In this document: positions 28,011 through 37,537 of the stretch, in pieces
Position numbering within the stretch: position 1 is the first letter of the stretch
How the letters are laid out: each line of letters starts with the position of its first letter
Assembly: GCF_002024165.1 (NCBI RefSeq)
Contig: NZ_MWQN01000001.1
Span: forward strand, 6,200,001-6,264,000
Length of the DNA stretch: 64,000 nucleotides
Direction of reading: 5' to 3'
Origin: Embleya scabrispora
GTDB taxonomy: Bacteria; Actinomycetota; Actinomycetes; Streptomycetales; Streptomycetaceae
Program-made: the position numbers and the translations under genes
The notes under the pieces: generated by a model
Databases searched by the model: none
The model's input: the letters and a program-made list of their open reading frames with translations, nothing else
What the model was told of the DNA's origin: nothing

Positions 28011-28321
28011 GACCGTCGGACAACAGGATGAGCGCGGAATCCCTCGTGCCGTTCGTCACGATGATGGACATCAGACAACGGGATGGGGGCCGGAGGGTCG
28101 GCGGCGGCTCCAGTCTCGGCGCGTTGGTGCCGGTGAAGGCCAATCCGCCGCCACCATGTCCACGGCCCAACCCGCCGCCGGACGAACCACCCTCACTCGC
28201 CGCGGTGTTCGTCGGCGTGGCGGTGCCTCTCGGGCCCGGCCCGGGGTTGGTGCGCGGGTCGCGAATCAGCGTCGCGAAAGAGAAGCCCACACTGCCAGTC
28301 GAGTCAACGCGTTGGGCTGGT
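28011..28321. other. Gene-less stretch with a possible anchor-motif remnant
   Basis: Between riboswitch 4 and the metE terminator. On the minus strand around 28129-28240 a frame reads TNTAASEGGSSGGG .. GGGGLAFTGTNA, which looks like the end of a LAxTG-anchored surface protein, but no membrane helix follows. Probably a decayed gene end. Confidence 0.3.
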
Positions 28322-28353
28322 CGCCGGGGTGGGAGCATGCTCCTACCCCGGCG
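28322..28353 (-). terminator. metE terminator
   Basis: CGCCGGGGTGGGAGCATG pairs with CATGCTCCTACCCCGGCG, a near-perfect palindrome of 32 bases starting nine bases after the metE stop codon on the minus strand. Confidence 0.88.
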
Positions 28354-28361
28354 AGCTCAGG

Positions 28362-30686
28362 TCAGAAGGTCGTGTTCGGCAGCGTCGCGCGCACCTCCCG
28401 GGCCGCCGCGACCAGGTTCTCCAGCGAGGTGCGAACCTCGGGCCAGCCGCGGGTCTTGAGGCCGCAATCGGGGTTGACCCAAAGACGTTCGGCGGGGATC
28501 GCGGCAAGTCCCTTGCGGAGCAGGCCCACCACCTCGTCCGTGCTCGGGACGCGCGGAGAGTGGATGTCGTACACGCCGGGTCCGGCCTCGCGCGGGTAGC
28601 CGTGGGCGGCGAGTTCGCCGGCGACCTGCATGTGCGAACGGGCCGCCTCCAGGCTGATCACGTCGGCGTCGAGGTCGTCGATGGCCTGCACGATGTCGCC
28701 GAACTCGGCGTAGCACATGTGGGTGTGGATCTGGGTCGCCGCGCGTACGCCGGACGTGCTCAGGCGGAATGCCTCGGTGGCCCAGGCCAGGTATTCGGCG
28801 TGGTCCACGGCGCGCAGCGGCAGCGTTTCGCGCAACGCGGGTTCGTCCACCTGGATGACCGAAGTCTCGGCCGCCTCAAGGTCGTTGACCTCGTCGCGCA
28901 GCGCGAGCGCGACCTGTCGGGCGGTGTCGCCGAGCGGTTGGTCGTCGCGGACGAAGGACCAGGCGAGCATGGTCACCGGTCCGGTCAGCATGCCCTTGAC
29001 GGGTCGGTCGGACAACGACTGGGCGAACGAGGTCCAGCGCACGGTCATCGGTTCGGGACGGGAGATGTCGCCGGCCAGGATCGGCGGGCGTACATACCGG
29101 GTGCCGTACGACTGGACCCAGCCGTGTCGGGTGGCCACGTATCCGGTGAGCTGTTCGGCGAAGTACTGGACCATGTCGTTGCGTTCGGCCTCACCGTGCA
29201 CCAGGACGTCGATGCCGGCCTTCTCCTGGAAGGAGATCACGTCGCGGATCTCGGCTTCGATGCGCTCCTCGTACCCGGCGCCGTCGATGCGTCCCGCGCG
29301 CAGGTCGGCGCGGGCGGCGCGCAGTTCGGCGGTCTGCGGGAAGGAGCCGATGGTGGTCGTGGGCAGCAACGGCAGGCCCAGGTGCGCGCGCTGGGCCTCG
29401 GCCCGTTCGGCGTACGGCTTGCCGCGGCGCGCGTCGGCTTCGGTGACCGCGGCGGCGCGGGCGCGTACGGCGGGGTCGTGGGTGAGTGCGGAGGCCTTGC
29501 GCGCGGCCAGGTCGGCGCGGTTGGCGGCGAGGTGGGTCGCGATGGTGTCGGTGCCCTGGCTCAGACCGCGGGCCAGGGTGACGATCTCCTCGGTCTTCAG
29601 CCGGGCGAAGGCGAGCCATCGGGCGATCTGGGGGTCGATGTCGCGTTCCGCGTCGGCGTCCAGCGGCACGTGCAACAGCGAGCAGGAGGCGGCGACGTCG
29701 ACGCGGTCGGCCAGGCCCAGCAGTATGCCGAGCGTGGTCAGCGACTTGCCGAGGTCGTTGATCCACACGTTGCGGCCGTCCACGACGCCGGCGACCAGAC
29801 GTTTGCCGGGCAGCCCGCCGACGGCGGCCAGCGCGTCCAGGTTGGCGGCGGCGGAGCCGGTGAAGTCCAGTGCCAGGCCCTCGATCGGGGCCTTGGCCAG
29901 GGTGGGCAGCGCCTCGCCGAGCCGGTCGAAGTACGAGGCCACGAGGAGCTTGGGCCGGTCGGTCAGTCCGCCGAGGTCGCGGTAGACGCGGGCTGCGGCG
30001 CCCAGTTCGGCGAAGCTGCGGTCCTGCACCAGCGCCGGCTCGTCGAGTTGTACCCACTCGGCCCCGGCTCCGCGCAGGTCGGCGAGCAACCGCGCGTACA
30101 CCGGAAGCAGCCGGTCCAGCAGGGTCAGCGGCTGGAAGTCGGCCGCTACGCCCGGTGCGGGCTTGGCCAGTAGGAGGTAGGTGAGCGGGCCCACCAGCAC
30201 CGGCCGGGCGGTCAGGCCCAGCGCGACGGCCTCTCGGAACTCGGCTACCTGCTTCGTGGAGTTCGCCTCGAAGACGGTGTCCGGCCCGAGTTCGGGGACG
30301 AGGTAGTGATAGTTGGTGTCGAACCACTTGGTCATCTCGAGCGGCGCGACGTCTTGCGTGCCGCGGGCCATGGCGAAGTAGCCGTCCAGGGCGTCGGCTT
30401 CGACGGCGGCGCGATGCCGGGCCGGGATGGCGCCCACGGCGACGGTGGTGTCGAGGACGTGGTCGTACAGCGAGAAGTCGCCGGTGGGCACCTCGTGGAT
30501 GCCGGCCTCGGCGAGGCGTCGCCAGTTGGCGAGGCGCAGTTCGGCCGAGGTGTCCCGAAGCGCCTGTGCGTCGATGCGGCCGGCCCAGTAGCCCTCGACG
30601 GCCTTCTTCAGTTCCCGGTTCGGGCCCTGACGGGGATAGCCGTACACGGTGGCACGGGCTGCCGCGGCTGCGGTCTTGGTGGTCAC
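28362..30686 (-). CDS. metE: Cobalamin-independent methionine synthase
   Basis: 774 residues; transfers the methyl group of methyltetrahydropteroyl-triglutamate to homocysteine without B12. Amino domain: YGYPRQGPNRELKKAVEGYW; carboxy domain begins LPTTTIGSFPQT. Zinc and substrate motifs are intact: IHTHMCYAEF (His and Cys ligands), the DADVISLEAARS Glu, and WVNPDCGLKTR (Cys ligand). Length is normal (about 750-770). GTG at 30686 is chosen: GGAGAG precedes it and TTKTAAAAARATV leads straight into the conserved start. Cobalamin riboswitch 6 in its leader would switch it off when B12 is available, the classical arrangement. Confidence 0.97.
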   Translation of the reverse strand: MTTKTAAAAARATVYGYPRQGPNRELKKAVEGYWAGRIDAQALRDTSAELRLANWRRLAEAGIHEVPTGDFSLYDHVLDTTVAVGAIPARHRAAVEADALDGYFAMARGTQDVAPLEMTKWFDTNYHYLVPELGPDTVFEANSTKQVAEFREAVALGLTARPVLVGPLTYLLLAKPAPGVAADFQPLTLLDRLLPVYARLLADLRGAGAEWVQLDEPALVQDRSFAELGAAARVYRDLGGLTDRPKLLVASYFDRLGEALPTLAKAPIEGLALDFTGSAAANLDALAAVGGLPGKRLVAGVVDGRNVWINDLGKSLTTLGILLGLADRVDVAASCSLLHVPLDADAERDIDPQIARWLAFARLKTEEIVTLARGLSQGTDTIATHLAANRADLAARKASALTHDPAVRARAAAVTEADARRGKPYAERAEAQRAHLGLPLLPTTTIGSFPQTAELRAARADLRAGRIDGAGYEERIEAEIRDVISFQEKAGIDVLVHGEAERNDMVQYFAEQLTGYVATRHGWVQSYGTRYVRPPILAGDISRPEPMTVRWTSFAQSLSDRPVKGMLTGPVTMLAWSFVRDDQPLGDTARQVALALRDEVNDLEAAETSVIQVDEPALRETLPLRAVDHAEYLAWATEAFRLSTSGVRAATQIHTHMCYAEFGDIVQAIDDLDADVISLEAARSHMQVAGELAAHGYPREAGPGVYDIHSPRVPSTDEVVGLLRKGLAAIPAERLWVNPDCGLKTRGWPEVRTSLENLVAAAREVRATLPNTTF

Positions 30687-30841
30687 GGAACTCTCCTTCG
30701 CGAGCCTGTCGACAAGATCCCGGAGATGGATCGCAGGCACGAAGGGATGGCAAACCACACGGGCCACGTCGGCGTACTCGCGCGCACATACGTGTCCCAC
30801 CGGTTGTCCGCCGACCCGCCCACGAGGTCACCGAGCTCTCC

Positions 30842-30860
30842 GTGCGCTGCGACAGCGCAC
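30842..30860 (-). other. Small hairpin between riboswitch 6 and metE
   Basis: GTGCGCTG and CAGCGCAC pair around CGA. It lies directly downstream of the B12 box on the transcribed strand and may belong to the switching (expression) part of the leader. There is no T-tract, so control of translation or Rho-dependent termination is more likely than intrinsic termination. Confidence 0.45.
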
Positions 30861-31070
30861 GGGCAGTGGCAGGTCTTCGGACTCGCGGGCACATCCACCA
30901 AGGGTGGACACCTACTGGCCGTCGCTTCCCGGATCCGACACGGATCCAGTGCTGTTGACGGCGGTCGTTCCCACTCACCGCTGCGGGGCAGTCCCGGATT
31001 CTCACCGGGTTCCCTCTTGCGACGCGCCTACCCGGATGGCAGGGCGAACCGACTGCGTGCGACAGCTTAG
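30861..31070 (-). promoter_or_regulatory. Cobalamin riboswitch 6 (metE)
   Basis: Minus strand: AGAGGGAACCCGGTGAGAAT, GGGACTGCCCCGCAGCGGTG (about 30979-31018), and the B12 box GAGTCCGAAGACCTGCC at 30868-30885, with a longer variable arm between. It lies about 180 bases upstream of the metE GTG. Confidence 0.92.
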
Positions 31071-31297
31071 ACGTACAAGAGGCACCCGGGGGAGCCCGGT
31101 GCACGCGCCCGAGGGCAAGAGCACGCCTCGAAGGCGTGGACGCAGCCGGCGTCGTTGCGATCGAGTCGGTGCTCGTGACGCGTTGCCGCGTTCGTCCCGG
31201 GCGGCCTGCCCCCACAGGGGGTGATCCTGTTGGAACGAACGCGGTCGCGACCTCGAGGCCGAGCCTGCCTCGGGGTCACCGGCGGATCGGATCGGCG

Positions 31298-31831
31298 CTA
31301 CGGGCGCGTCGGGGCCACGCGCGGCGGCGGATTGGTGGTGTCCGTCTTGTCCTTGGAGAACGACCAACCCTCGAAGCTGCCCAGCGGAGGCTTGCGGGCG
31401 CTCGCGCCCCACGAACTGTAGGTCCAAGTGCCGTTGTTGGGCGCGTGCCAATAAGACCAGTAGGCGGATGCCGGCGGGGTGTTGACGCACGGTTCGGTGT
31501 CGACGCCGGGCTTGCCCTCGATCCGGCAGATGAACGCCTCGCCCCAGCGGTTGGTGCCCTGGATCTGGAAGCCGGCGTTCTTCAGCGCGGCCAAGCCCGT
31601 GGCCTGGTCGCCGGGCGCACAGCGAGTGAGCGTCGCCCCGCCGAGTTCCTGGAAGTCGACGATCACGGTGACGCCGTTGGCGTTCGGGCAGACGCCGGCG
31701 GAGCCCTTGGTGGGGTCGATGGCGTAGGCGGCCGGGGCGTTCACGGTGATCTGGGCGGTGGCGGGCAGCACGAGCAGGGCGAGCGCCCCGACCATCCGAC
31801 CTATTCGAGCCTTGTTTCCACGAATCTTCAC
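31298..31831 (-). CDS. Secreted DUF4430 protein without anchor
   Basis: 177 residues; paralogue of the first 160 residues of the protein at 25223. Signal peptide (RIGRMVGALALLVLPATAQ), then GVTVIVDFQELGG, GEAFICRIEGKPG, SAYWSYWHAPNNGTWTYSS, PPLGSFEGWSF and SKDKTDTTNPPPRVAPTRP, ending exactly where the paralogue enters its long linker. No membrane helix or sortase motif, so it should be free or rely on a partner. GTG at 31831 is chosen because AAGGGA precedes it. Controlled by riboswitch 5, a near copy of the one on the ECF operon, so gene and switch were probably duplicated together. Confidence 0.85.
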   Translation of the reverse strand: MKIRGNKARIGRMVGALALLVLPATAQITVNAPAAYAIDPTKGSAGVCPNANGVTVIVDFQELGGATLTRCAPGDQATGLAALKNAGFQIQGTNRWGEAFICRIEGKPGVDTEPCVNTPPASAYWSYWHAPNNGTWTYSSWGASARKPPLGSFEGWSFSKDKTDTTNPPPRVAPTRP

Positions 31832-31999
31832 GCGCGGATCCCTTCGTGCGACGGGCGTCGGCGCGAGCGGCGAGAGCGATGCCGACCGGGCCGAGCGATG
31901 TTCCTCTCGGGACCGCGCACCCCCGGTATCCACCGACAAGACATCGCCGGACGTGAAATCCGGGCCTCAGCGTGCAGTCCACGACAGCTGGAGCCTCTA

Positions 32000-32150
32000 A
32001 CTCGTACGAATCCAGGTGTTCCGACTCGCGGTGGCCTGCCGGCCACCGCCTACGGTTGCGGGTCAGCGCCGGATTTCGACCGGCTTCCCCTGGAATCCGA
32101 ACTATGCGGTTGTCGCCGACCTGAAGAGAGCCAGCTTGCGGAGCGTACGA
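32000..32150 (-). promoter_or_regulatory. Cobalamin riboswitch 5 (free DUF4430 gene)
   Basis: Minus strand: GGGGAAGCCGGTCGAAATCC and GCGCTGACCCGCAACCGTAG (32043-32092), B12 box GAGTCGGAACACCTGGATTC (32009-32028). Matches riboswitch 4 at almost every position of the core. About 170 bases before the start codon of the gene at 31831. Confidence 0.92.
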
Positions 32151-32364
32151 GATGCCCTGTTCTTCGGACAACGGGTCATACGACGAATCCGCGATGTCGT
32201 TCGTCACCTTCTTGGGTGCTCAACGCTGGTTTGCACAACGGCGGTTCGGTCAGCCGGGCCGCACTGGGCCCCACGACAGGGGGCAACGGCGCGTTTCGAC
32301 GAGCAAGTTCGAGGAGCACGCGATGCCGGCGACAGGGCGCGTCGGCCCGCCGGTGAACCGGTGG

Positions 32365-33309
32365 TCAGCCGCGTGTCGTCTCCGCGCCCGCGTCGCCCGG
32401 CAGTCGTCGCGCCTCGGCGTGGGTCACCGGCGCACCGGCCGTGACGTCGTGCAATACCCATGCGAGCACCTCGGCGCCGCGCACCACACGGGGGCCGGGG
32501 CGGTTGAAGTACGCCGGTCCGTCGAGCACCCACACCCGCCCGGACCGCACGGCGGGCAGGTCCGACCATCCCGGCAGAGACGTCAGCAGGCTCGCCTCCG
32601 ATTCGGTGCGCTCGGGCGCGAACCCGCACGGCAGCACCAGGATCACATCCGGCCGGGAGTCTCGAACCGCAGCCCACTCCACGGCTTTGGTGTGTTCGCC
32701 GGGCGCGGCGAGCAGCGGTTCGCCGCCGGCCAGGGCGATCTGCTCGGGGACCCAGTGCCCGGCGGGCCACAGCGGGTCGAGCCATTCGATGGCCGCGACC
32801 CGGGGCCTCGGCCGCCCCGCGACCGCCGCGGCCACGGCCGCCATGCGGGCCCGCAACTCCCGCAGCCGCGCGGCTGCGACGTCCGCGACTCCCAGCACCG
32901 CACCCACGTGGGTCAGTGTGTCGAGGACGTCCGGCAGCGTGCGCGGTTCCAGACTGACCACGCGCGGACCGGTGTCCAGAACCCGAACCGTCTCGGAGAC
33001 CGCCGTGTACGACACCGCGCACACCGCGCACAGATCCTGCGTGAGGACGACATCGGGCGCCAACTCCGCGAGGCGCTCGGCGTCCAACGTGTACAGCGAC
33101 GAACCCCGGTGCGCCGCACCGCCGACGGCCTCGGAGATCTCCCGACTGCTCAGCCGATCCGCATCGAACTCCGCACGGGTGACCACCGGCACCCCGGCGA
33201 CATCCCCCGGCGGCCAGTCGCATTCGTGGGTGCGGCCTACCAAGTCGCCCACGAGTCCGAGTTCGGCGACCAGATCGGTGGCTGCGGGCAACAACGAGAC
33301 GATGCGCAT
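32365..33309 (-). CDS. Cobalamin-binding, BtuF-like protein
   Basis: 314-residue protein of the periplasmic-binding-protein type 2 fold used by BtuF and ferric-siderophore binding proteins: [81 protein letters not shown] and [18 protein letters not shown]. It has no signal peptide, as is usual for the actinobacterial 'cobalamin-binding protein' branch, so a cytoplasmic role (binding or salvage) is likely. The GRTHECD-type motif is characteristic. There is no BtuC/BtuD permease beside it; the start at 33309 is where similarity begins. No riboswitch is seen in its own short upstream region. Confidence 0.85.
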   Translation of the reverse strand: MRIVSLLPAATDLVAELGLVGDLVGRTHECDWPPGDVAGVPVVTRAEFDADRLSSREISEAVGGAAHRGSSLYTLDAERLAELAPDVVLTQDLCAVCAVSYTAVSETVRVLDTGPRVVSLEPRTLPDVLDTLTHVGAVLGVADVAAARLRELRARMAAVAAAVAGRPRPRVAAIEWLDPLWPAGHWVPEQIALAGGEPLLAAPGEHTKAVEWAAVRDSRPDVILVLPCGFAPERTESEASLLTSLPGWSDLPAVRSGRVWVLDGPAYFNRPGPRVVRGAEVLAWVLHDVTAGAPVTHAEARRLPGDAGAETTRG

Positions 33310-33548
33310 CCAGCAAGCGTAGGTCGCACGCGACGGCACGGGGCCCACAGCCGGCGGGGACCGCGATGTGACAGCGTCGGCGCGACCTTCGGTCAGCGCA
33401 CCGTGTCCGAGGTGCGGATGGCCTCTCCTCGGCGCGGAATCTCGCCGATAGCTTTATTGCCATGTCCGTCGGAATCATCTCGCCCCGGAGACCGGGCCTC
33501 GGCTCGGCCCGAACCACGGCCATCCACGATCACAGTGAGCGCTGAGCC

Positions 33549-34331
33549 GTGATCGGTGGACAGGTGATGCTTCCCGCGGCGGATCGCCTGCGCGATGTCC
33601 TCGGCGGTCTGATCGAGATCGGTCCGTTCTTCGCGTTGGCTACCGGACCCCGTGCCGACACCGCCGGGTTCCGTCTCCTCGGCGATCTTTATCGCGCACC
33701 GGATCTGCTCGCCCACCATGTCCACGACGTCGGTGTGCGATTGGGCACGGACGAGGTCCGTGTCGCGGCGTCGATCGTGCATCTGGGCATCGCCGCCCGC
33801 CTGTGGTCGGTCGCTCTCGGTGCCGTGGCGCAGGCCCACGTGGTTCCCGACCTCGATCCCGACCGCGTCATGTGGCGGCTTGTACCGCCGGGCCCGGCGG
33901 AGCTCTGGGCCGACCCTCCTCCGCAACCCGCCGGGCCGCTGGACGGAGGCGAGGACAACCTCGCGGACGCGCTGTACGAGGTGGTGGCCGAGGGCCACCT
34001 GGCTCCCCTTGCTCAGGCGATCCGCCGGATCACGCCGGTCTCGGAACGTCTGCTGTGGGGCAACGCGGCTTCGGGCCTGGTGGGTGCGTGGCGGGTGCTG
34101 GACCGATACCTGCATCCCGACGATCCCGCGCGAGCCGATACCGCGATGCGGATCGCCGGCACGGTGCAGTCTCGCGGGCATTTGCGGGGCACCGGGACGT
34201 GGTCCCGGGCCGCGTTCCGCCGGACCACCTGCTGCCTGTATTACCGCACGCCGCAGGGCGGTGTGTGTGGCGACTGCGTGTTCACCGCAGCCCCCGCACG
34301 CCACCGCGCGCCGGGGGACAGGCCACGGTGA
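33549..34331 (+). CDS. FhuF-like [2Fe-2S] ferric reductase
   Basis: 260 residues. The end carries TTCCLYYRTPQGGVCGDCVF, the exact Cys-Cys-x10-Cys-x2-Cys pattern that binds the unusual [2Fe-2S] cluster of FhuF, which reduces ferric siderophores in the cytoplasm. The middle is helical with GIAARLWSVALGAVA, as in that family. Start taken at GTG 33549; ATG at 33567 is an alternative. It is divergent from the BtuF-like gene and has no siderophore genes beside it, so iron removal from an imported siderophore is family-based inference. Confidence 0.85.
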   Translation: MIGGQVMLPAADRLRDVLGGLIEIGPFFALATGPRADTAGFRLLGDLYRAPDLLAHHVHDVGVRLGTDEVRVAASIVHLGIAARLWSVALGAVAQAHVVPDLDPDRVMWRLVPPGPAELWADPPPQPAGPLDGGEDNLADALYEVVAEGHLAPLAQAIRRITPVSERLLWGNAASGLVGAWRVLDRYLHPDDPARADTAMRIAGTVQSRGHLRGTGTWSRAAFRRTTCCLYYRTPQGGVCGDCVFTAAPARHRAPGDRPR

Positions 34332-34359
34332 GCCGGGCTCTGCGGGCGATTCGCGGTCG

Positions 34360-35818
34360 CTAGTGCGTCGAACGCACCTGGTAGGGCGCTGCGGTGGTGC
34401 GGTCCTCGTCGACGGCGAGGCGGTTACCGGCGGTGGGGTTGGCGCGTTGCGTGCAGTCGTGGCGCTCGCAGACGCGGCAGCCCATGCCGATCGGGGTGGC
34501 GGCGCGGGGGTCGTCGAGGGCGTGGCCGTCGGCGTAGGTGAGGCGGTGCGCGTGGCGGAGTTCGCAGCCGAGGGCCACGGCGAAGGTCGCGCCGGGGGCG
34601 TTCCAGCCGGGGAGGCCGCGGGTGACGGTTCGGGCGATCCAGAAGTAGGAGCGGCCGTCGGGCATGGTGGCGATCTGGGTCAGGATGCGGCCGGGGGAGC
34701 CGAACGCCTCGTACACGGTCCACAGGGGACAGGTGCCGCCGAATCGGGAGAAGTGGAAGTCGGTGGCCGATTGGCGCTTGGAGACGTTGCCGGCGCGGTC
34801 GACGCGCAGGAACGCGAAGGGGACGCCCGCGGCGTTGCGCCGTTGCAGGGTGCTGAGCCGGTGGCAGGTGGTCTCGAAGCCGACACCGTAGCGTGTGGCC
34901 AACAGGTCGATGTCGTAGCGCAGTTCCTCCGCGTCGCGGTGGAACGCGGTGTAGGGCATGACCAGGGCGCCGGCGGCGTAGTGTGCCAGGCCGACACGAG
35001 CGAGGGTGGGGGCGTCGGGTCCGGTGAGACCGGCGCCCGCGACGATGGTGTCGATGAGGTCCCGGAACTCCAGGGACGCGAGTTGCACCGCCGCCTGGAA
35101 CGCCCGCTGCCCGGGCGTGAGATGCGCGGCGAGCCGCAGGGTCGCGCTCTCGCGGTCGAATCGGCGCGGGTCCTCAGCGACGACGGCGCGGCCGCGCGGC
35201 GCGGTGACGACCACACGTACCCCGTGCCCGTCCGCGAGACGGGTCGTGAGCGCCGCCTCGGCCGCCCCGGGCACGATTTCGGTGGTTTCGGCGAGGGCCT
35301 CGGCCGCGGCGTCCAGCGCGGCGATGTGGTTGCGCTCCGCCGCGAAGAAGTCCCGCACTTCGTCGTGGGGTTCGGCCAGTCCGAGGGATTCCGGGTGGCC
35401 GGCGAGGACGGCCGCGCGGTCGGCGGCCTCGCGGTAGCGGCGATGCAACGCGACGAGCGCGCGGGCGGCGTCCGGGAACTGCCGGACCAGTTCCCGGATC
35501 TCCTCGCCGTCGGCGGCCTCGACCCGGTGTCCTCCGGCCGCCTCGTCGGCAAGCGCCGCGCGTACGTCCGCGCCGAGCCGCAGCCGATCCGCGTCGGCGA
35601 AGAAGTCAGGGGCGACGCCCAGGGTCTCGGTGACGCGCAGCAGCACCGGCACGGTCATCGGCCGTCGGTCGTGCTCCATCTGATTGAGATAGCTGGGCGA
35701 GATCTCCCAGGCGGCGGGCCAGATCGACCTGGCTGAGCCCGTGCCGGCGGCGGAGTTTGCGCAGCGCGGGACCGGCGTACATCTGCCGATCGCCCGGCGG
35801 ACGCCCGCGTTTCGCCAT
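34360..35818 (-). CDS. PrpR/RamB-type regulator (XRE plus ScfR), frameshifted
   Basis: Transcription regulator of short-chain acyl-CoA/propionate metabolism. The amino part (from ATG 35818) reads GRPPGDRQMYAGPALRKLRR and RHGLSQVDLARRL, a helix-turn-helix. The reading then shifts: EISPSYLNQMEHDRRPMTVP continues in another frame for 439 residues, with the family's carboxy domain (FGGTCPLWTVYEAFGSPG) and Cys-rich MGCRVCERHDC. The break is at about 35722 in CTGGGAGATC; the total length is one base off a whole number of codons. It lies divergent to prpD, as PrpR does in actinobacteria. Broken or a sequencing error. Confidence 0.82.
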
Positions 35819-35860
35819 CACTCGCTCCTCTGCCGTCTTCGAGGTCGACCGTCGCCGAGA

Positions 35861-35937
35861 TTGGCAAAGGTATCAAGTCGGAATTAACAAGATTGGCCAT
35901 GGGCCGCGAGAACTTGGCAGAAGTTGGCAGATTGGCT
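35861..35937. promoter_or_regulatory. TTGGCA-type repeats, candidate PrpR operators
   Basis: TTGGCAAAG at 35861-35869, then TTGGCAGA at 35914-35921 and 35924-35931, and TTGGC at 35933-35937, in the 190-base divergent region between the PrpR-type gene and prpD. RamB/PrpR sites in other actinobacteria contain TTTGCAAA-like halves, so these are good candidates for autoregulation and prpD control. Confidence 0.45.
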
Positions 35938-36010
35938 TCCTGGTGAGGCGGGGATCAGCGTGTGAGCCTGATCGGCACAGGCAGACATCAGCTCACCTCC
36001 AGGACGTGCC

Positions 36011-37537
36011 ATGACCGAATACCGCGTACGTGTCCGCCGCAGTGCGGAGGCCTTCCCCCGTACCGAGGAACTCGCTCACAGGATCGCCGAGCTGGCCGCC
36101 GGGACGACCGAGGCCACGATCACCGACGCCGTCCGCGACATGGTGATCAACCGCGTGATCGACAACGCGGCCGTCGCGATGGCGTCGCTGCGTCGTCGAC
36201 CACCCGCCGTGGCCCGAGTACAGGCGCTGCGCCACCCGGTTTCCGCAGGTCGTGCGGGTGCCACCGTGTTCGGCGGCGACGTGCGCGTGTCCCCGGAGTG
36301 GGCGGCGTGGGCGAACGGCACCGCGGTCCGGGAACTCGACTTCCACGACACCTACCTCGCGGCGGACTACTCCCACCCGGGCGACAACCTCCCTGCGATC
36401 CTGGCGGTCGCCCAGCACACCGGCCGCTCCGGCGCCGACGTGATCCGAGCCGCCGCCACCGCGTACCAAGTGCAGGTCGCGCTGGTGACCGGGATCTGCC
36501 TGCACAAGCACCGCATCGACCACATCGCCCACCTCGGGCCCTCCGTCGCTGCCGGACTCGGCACCCTCCTCGACCTGCCCGTCGAGGTGATCCGCGAGGC
36601 GGTCGGTCAGGCGCTGCACACCACGACCGCCACCCGGCAGTCCCGCAAGGGCGCGATCTCCTCCTGGAAGGCGTTCGCCCCCGCGTTCGCCGGCAGGGCC
36701 GGCATCGAGGCGATCGATCGCACGATGCGCGGCGAGGGCGCGCCGGCACCGATCTACGAAGGCGAGGACGGGGTCGTCGCGAGGCTGCTGGACGGCCCGC
36801 GGGCCGAATACACCGTGAACCTCCCGGGCCCGGGTGAGTCCCGCGACGGCATCCTGCGCACCTATACCAAGGAACACTCCGCCGAATACCAGGCGCAGGC
36901 GCTCATCGACCTGGCCCGGCGCCTCAACGCGCGGCTCGGCGACGAGGGCATCGCCCGGATCTCGGACATCGTGCTGCACACCAGCCACCACACCCATCAG
37001 GTGATCGGCTCCGGTGCCAACGACCCACAGAAGTACGACCCGACCGCGAGCCGCGAGACGCTCGACCACTCGATCCCGTACATCTTCACCGTCGCGCTCC
37101 AGGACGGCGCCTGGCACCACGAGGACTCCTACCGGCCCGAGCGCGCGGCCCGCCCGGACACGGTCGCGCTGTGGCACCGGGTCACCACGCTCGAAGACCC
37201 CGAGTGGACCCGCCGCTACCACTCCGAGGATCCGGCGGAGAAGGCGTTCGGCGCGCGCGTGGTGATCACGTTCGACGACGGCAGCACCCTCGTGGACGAG
37301 ATCGCGGTGGCGGATGCCCACCCGCTCGGCGCCCGCCCGTTCGCGCGCGAACAGTACGTCGCCAAGTTCCGCACCCTGGCCGAAGGCGTCCTCGACAAGG
37401 CCGCCCAGGACCGATTCCTCCTCGCCGCCGAACACCTCGCCGATCTGGACGCGGCCGGTATGGCCGACCTGTTCCCGACCGTCGACCCCGCCCACATCGC
37501 CGACATCGACGCCACCCTGCCGAAGGGGATCCTGTGA
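36011..37537 (+). CDS. prpD: 2-Methylcitrate dehydratase (MmgE/PrpD family)
   Basis: 508 residues; dehydrates 2-methylcitrate to 2-methylaconitate in the methylcitrate cycle, which disposes of propionyl-CoA. Family landmarks: [89 protein letters not shown] and [15 protein letters not shown]. The gene is complete. It is followed without a gap by what is left of prpB and prpC, so the cycle enzymes that should act with it are not encoded intact here. Confidence 0.95.
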   Translation: MTEYRVRVRRSAEAFPRTEELAHRIAELAAGTTEATITDAVRDMVINRVIDNAAVAMASLRRRPPAVARVQALRHPVSAGRAGATVFGGDVRVSPEWAAWANGTAVRELDFHDTYLAADYSHPGDNLPAILAVAQHTGRSGADVIRAAATAYQVQVALVTGICLHKHRIDHIAHLGPSVAAGLGTLLDLPVEVIREAVGQALHTTTATRQSRKGAISSWKAFAPAFAGRAGIEAIDRTMRGEGAPAPIYEGEDGVVARLLDGPRAEYTVNLPGPGESRDGILRTYTKEHSAEYQAQALIDLARRLNARLGDEGIARISDIVLHTSHHTHQVIGSGANDPQKYDPTASRETLDHSIPYIFTVALQDGAWHHEDSYRPERAARPDTVALWHRVTTLEDPEWTRRYHSEDPAEKAFGARVVITFDDGSTLVDEIAVADAHPLGARPFAREQYVAKFRTLAEGVLDKAAQDRFLLAAEHLADLDAAGMADLFPTVDPAHIADIDATLPKGIL

